From positions 248,001-312,000 of the forward strand of contig OZ025782.1 of assembly GCA_964019425.1 (NCBI GenBank): DNA of 64,000 bases. The letters run 5' to 3'. This document shows, piece by piece, positions 62,158 through 64,000 of this stretch. The notes below the pieces were generated by a model that worked only from the letters and a program-made list of their open reading frames with translations, did not search any database and was not told where the DNA came from. The position numbers were made by a program, and so were the translations under genes. Origin of the DNA: Flectonema sp. DT1601. Lineage: Eukaryota; Euglenozoa; Diplonemea; Diplonemida; Diplonemidae. Position 1 is the first letter of the stretch, and every line of letters starts with the position of its first letter.

Positions 62158-64000
62158 TCACATAAACTGACACCCTCCCCTATCAGTTGGCTTATCAACG
62201 GTTGGAACAGGCGGAGCATGACAAGCTTCCGTCACTCTTGGAAATACATCTCCAATGTGTTTATCAGATGCATCATCTCTTTGATAGAATAAGATGTAGG
62301 CGCTGCTTGTTACGACTGCCTCTTCTGCTGTTTGAGTATTAAAACGAGTCGGGTGTATTGTTTGATGAGTGAGAACATCGTTGTACGTCCACCAAGTACC
62401 AGTGTGATCAAGACGAACTTGGGAATAATAGTGTCCTGCAGTAGCTGAACCGATATGATTCAGCACTGCGTATAAAGTGTACGTGTGTTCTCCAATTTTT
62501 AATCCTGACAACGGAAATTTAATAAATGTATTAAGTTTAGTTGTCGAGTAGCCATCAAAAGTGAATCTCTTCAACTGAATTACAAGAATCAAAGGAGATA
62601 ATTTTATTTCTAATTTTTTCAAAGCAGCATCGTCTCTCTCGACATCTGACACAACAGTTGGTTGAAATGTTCCATTAAAGCTGAGTACAAACTCTGATTT
62701 ATCCTTTAACGTAATCGCTGTTAGATTATCTAAAACTATTCCGTTTTCATCCATAAGAATCAATTCATTAGTTATCTGGATCGACTCTAAGTCATTAATC
62801 TGAATACACCTTCTAACCGTTTTCCAAATCTCACCTTTGATCGCTTTTGGAGTTGTTTCAGTAAGACTTTTAATTATAAATGGATTCAGTTTTTTTGAAT
62901 CACCCTTCACAACAACAGTATCAGCAATGGTGATTGCTATCAAAGTTTCATTCTCAGCAAGCATGGGAACGACCGTCGGAGATGTTAAATCTTTAAGCAT
63001 CGCATCACCAGGAACAATAAAGCCATTATCATCTTTTTCACTGTAGTCAACAACCATTAGATCCTCAACCTTCAACGGTCTTTGTTTGCATAAAGATTTT
63101 AACAAACCTCTGCTGGTACCTTCAGGAACTGATGCTTTCAATGTGATTGAATAGTCATTCGTCGTTAGGTAGAATTGCTGCTCAATGTAGTCACCACCGA
63201 GTTCCAAGTCTCGACTGCGACACTTTGAACAGTTGATTGAGATGTCTTCAGGTGTACTAAACTTTTCAAGACAAGAATCTAAAGTCGATCCATCCAGAAC
63301 TGGTGCTTGAACTTTTTCAAGTTCAAATTCTACATCAGCAGACCACACTGGTCGGTGTTCTTTGTGGAGAACACCATCATCCCAAACAATTGATATATGA
63401 CGCTCTGTTTTATTAGCACCTGGTAAATCATAGTCTAACACAACTTTACATCCAGTACAACTACCTAACCAACTACAATGCAAGCATCGTAGAGGATTGT
63501 TTGACTTAACATCTACAATATAAAAAGGTGTCGGTTTTAATGCCAACGAGTAGTCAGGAACCATCGTTTGAACTTCTTTCTTCAGTATGTCGTAGAGTCC
63601 TTTTAGTGTCAGTTGTTTGTCAGTAAAAAACGGTATCTGGATGATAAATGGTTTTCCCAAAAGCCGATTCTCCCCAGAAAACCTATGTGAAATATGCAAT
63701 GTCACTATTTTTTCACTATCAGAAAGTTTCTCGCTCATATAATAGATCGGTACTTCGAAACCTGCAGGATCGGCAAGATTAAATCTATGCGCTGGTACTT
63801 GTGACTGAGTAGATGCAATGCCGGATTTGTATAAAATTCGTCTGACGACAGAGAATTGAACTTGAGCGACTAAAACAGAGCAATTTGGGAACTTTTCAGC
63901 AACCACAACGGCTAAGTCGGAGATCAATTGTTTGTCACGAGGGACTGTCAGTCTCATTTTCTGATAGTTTCCTCCAATTTCTCGAATAATTACATCACAA
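62158..64000 (-). CDS. Ubiquitin-specific protease (C19), 5' end beyond the window
   Basis: A deubiquitinase of the USP family, partial. The frame is open to the window edge (CDVIIREIGGNYQK precedes the first Met), so at least the catalytic Cys box is missing. Present are the zinc Cys pairs (CLHC/CTGC at about 158-170 and CSKC at 243-246), LVIQLKRFTFDGY, the His box AGHYYSQVRL (H509 from that Met), WTYNDVLTH and the closing strand SSAYILFYQ. About 190 residues containing a ubiquitin-like fold pattern are inserted between CSKC and LKRF, normally ~25 residues apart. The tail ends GGCQFM, a possible prenylation box. The layout is closest to USP4/11/15 types; its substrate cannot be inferred. Confidence 0.9.
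   Translation of the reverse strand, partial: CDVIIREIGGNYQKMRLTVPRDKQLISDLAVVVAEKFPNCSVLVAQVQFSVVRRILYKSGIASTQSQVPAHRFNLADPAGFEVPIYYMSEKLSDSEKIVTLHISHRFSGENRLLGKPFIIQIPFFTDKQLTLKGLYDILKKEVQTMVPDYSLALKPTPFYIVDVKSNNPLRCLHCSWLGSCTGCKVVLDYDLPGANKTERHISIVWDDGVLHKEHRPVWSADVEFELEKVQAPVLDGSTLDSCLEKFSTPEDISINCSKCRSRDLELGGDYIEQQFYLTTNDYSITLKASVPEGTSRGLLKSLCKQRPLKVEDLMVVDYSEKDDNGFIVPGDAMLKDLTSPTVVPMLAENETLIAITIADTVVVKGDSKKLNPFIIKSLTETTPKAIKGEIWKTVRRCIQINDLESIQITNELILMDENGIVLDNLTAITLKDKSEFVLSFNGTFQPTVVSDVERDDAALKKLEIKLSPLILVIQLKRFTFDGYSTTKLNTFIKFPLSGLKIGEHTYTLYAVLNHIGSATAGHYYSQVRLDHTGTWWTYNDVLTHQTIHPTRFNTQTAEEAVVTSSAYILFYQRDDASDKHIGDVFPRVTEACHAPPVPTVDKPTDRGGCQFM

Noticed and set aside
1-64000. CRISPR arrays, operons, bacterial terminators or ribosome binding sites
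   Set aside because: Spliceosomal introns and eukaryotic gene content rule out a prokaryotic reading, and no spaced repeat array is present.

Overview
The window is nuclear DNA of a unicellular eukaryote. It is AT-rich and full of long A and T homopolymers. Its genes are cut by very short GT-AG introns (about 58-222 nt), and all three standard stop codons are used. The proteins are eukaryotic: syntaxin, SRP54, BUD23, ribosomal protein eL21, a ubiquitin hydrolase, a MYND finger, a calponin-homology protein and plant-type phospholipase D. An axonemal-type thioredoxin suggests a flagellate or ciliate. I cannot name the lineage. Every convincing gene, including those in the repeats, lies on the minus strand. 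This recalls the one-way gene arrays of lineages that transcribe polycistronically (Euglenozoa, dinoflagellates and relatives), but that link is inference.

Positions 1-20575 are a repeat array. Three copies of a compound unit start at 1, 6917 and 16111; the first lacks a segment, the second is 9.2 kb, the third is shortened. Each full unit holds a gene for an unrecognised four-helix membrane protein, a ~145-bp fragment of that same gene, and a decayed DNA transposon with long inverted ends and C/G runs. There are also scrambled short repeats, hairpins and a TAGA microsatellite. The second copy alone carries a retroelement relic joining a reverse transcriptase to a Josephin-like protease domain. 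The third carries a tRNA-derived insertion.

Positions 20936-64000 are mostly single-copy genes. In transcription order (high to low coordinates) they are: ubiquitin hydrolase (partial), MYND protein, two C2-phospholipase D paralogues with Tudor-like N-termini, leucine-rich-repeat protein, a 101-aa protein, SRP54, BFR1-like protein, LRR-calponin homology protein, an SP-motif protein, BUD23, a MoxR-like protein ending in a CaaX box, thioredoxin-LamG protein, an unknown 498-aa protein, three eL21 genes, syntaxin, a PhyH dioxygenase and threonine synthase. Themes are translation and ER targeting (eL21, BUD23, SRP54, BFR1), membrane traffic and lipid signalling (syntaxin, two PLDs), and cilium or cytoskeleton (thioredoxin-LamG, LRR proteins).

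Two patterns stand out. Internal introns end in A-rich sequence before CAG, while likely acceptors just upstream of many start codons are pyrimidine-rich. That is what spliced-leader trans-splicing beside ordinary cis-splicing would look like. Several intergenic regions also hold decayed tandem copies of the neighbouring gene's first or last exon.
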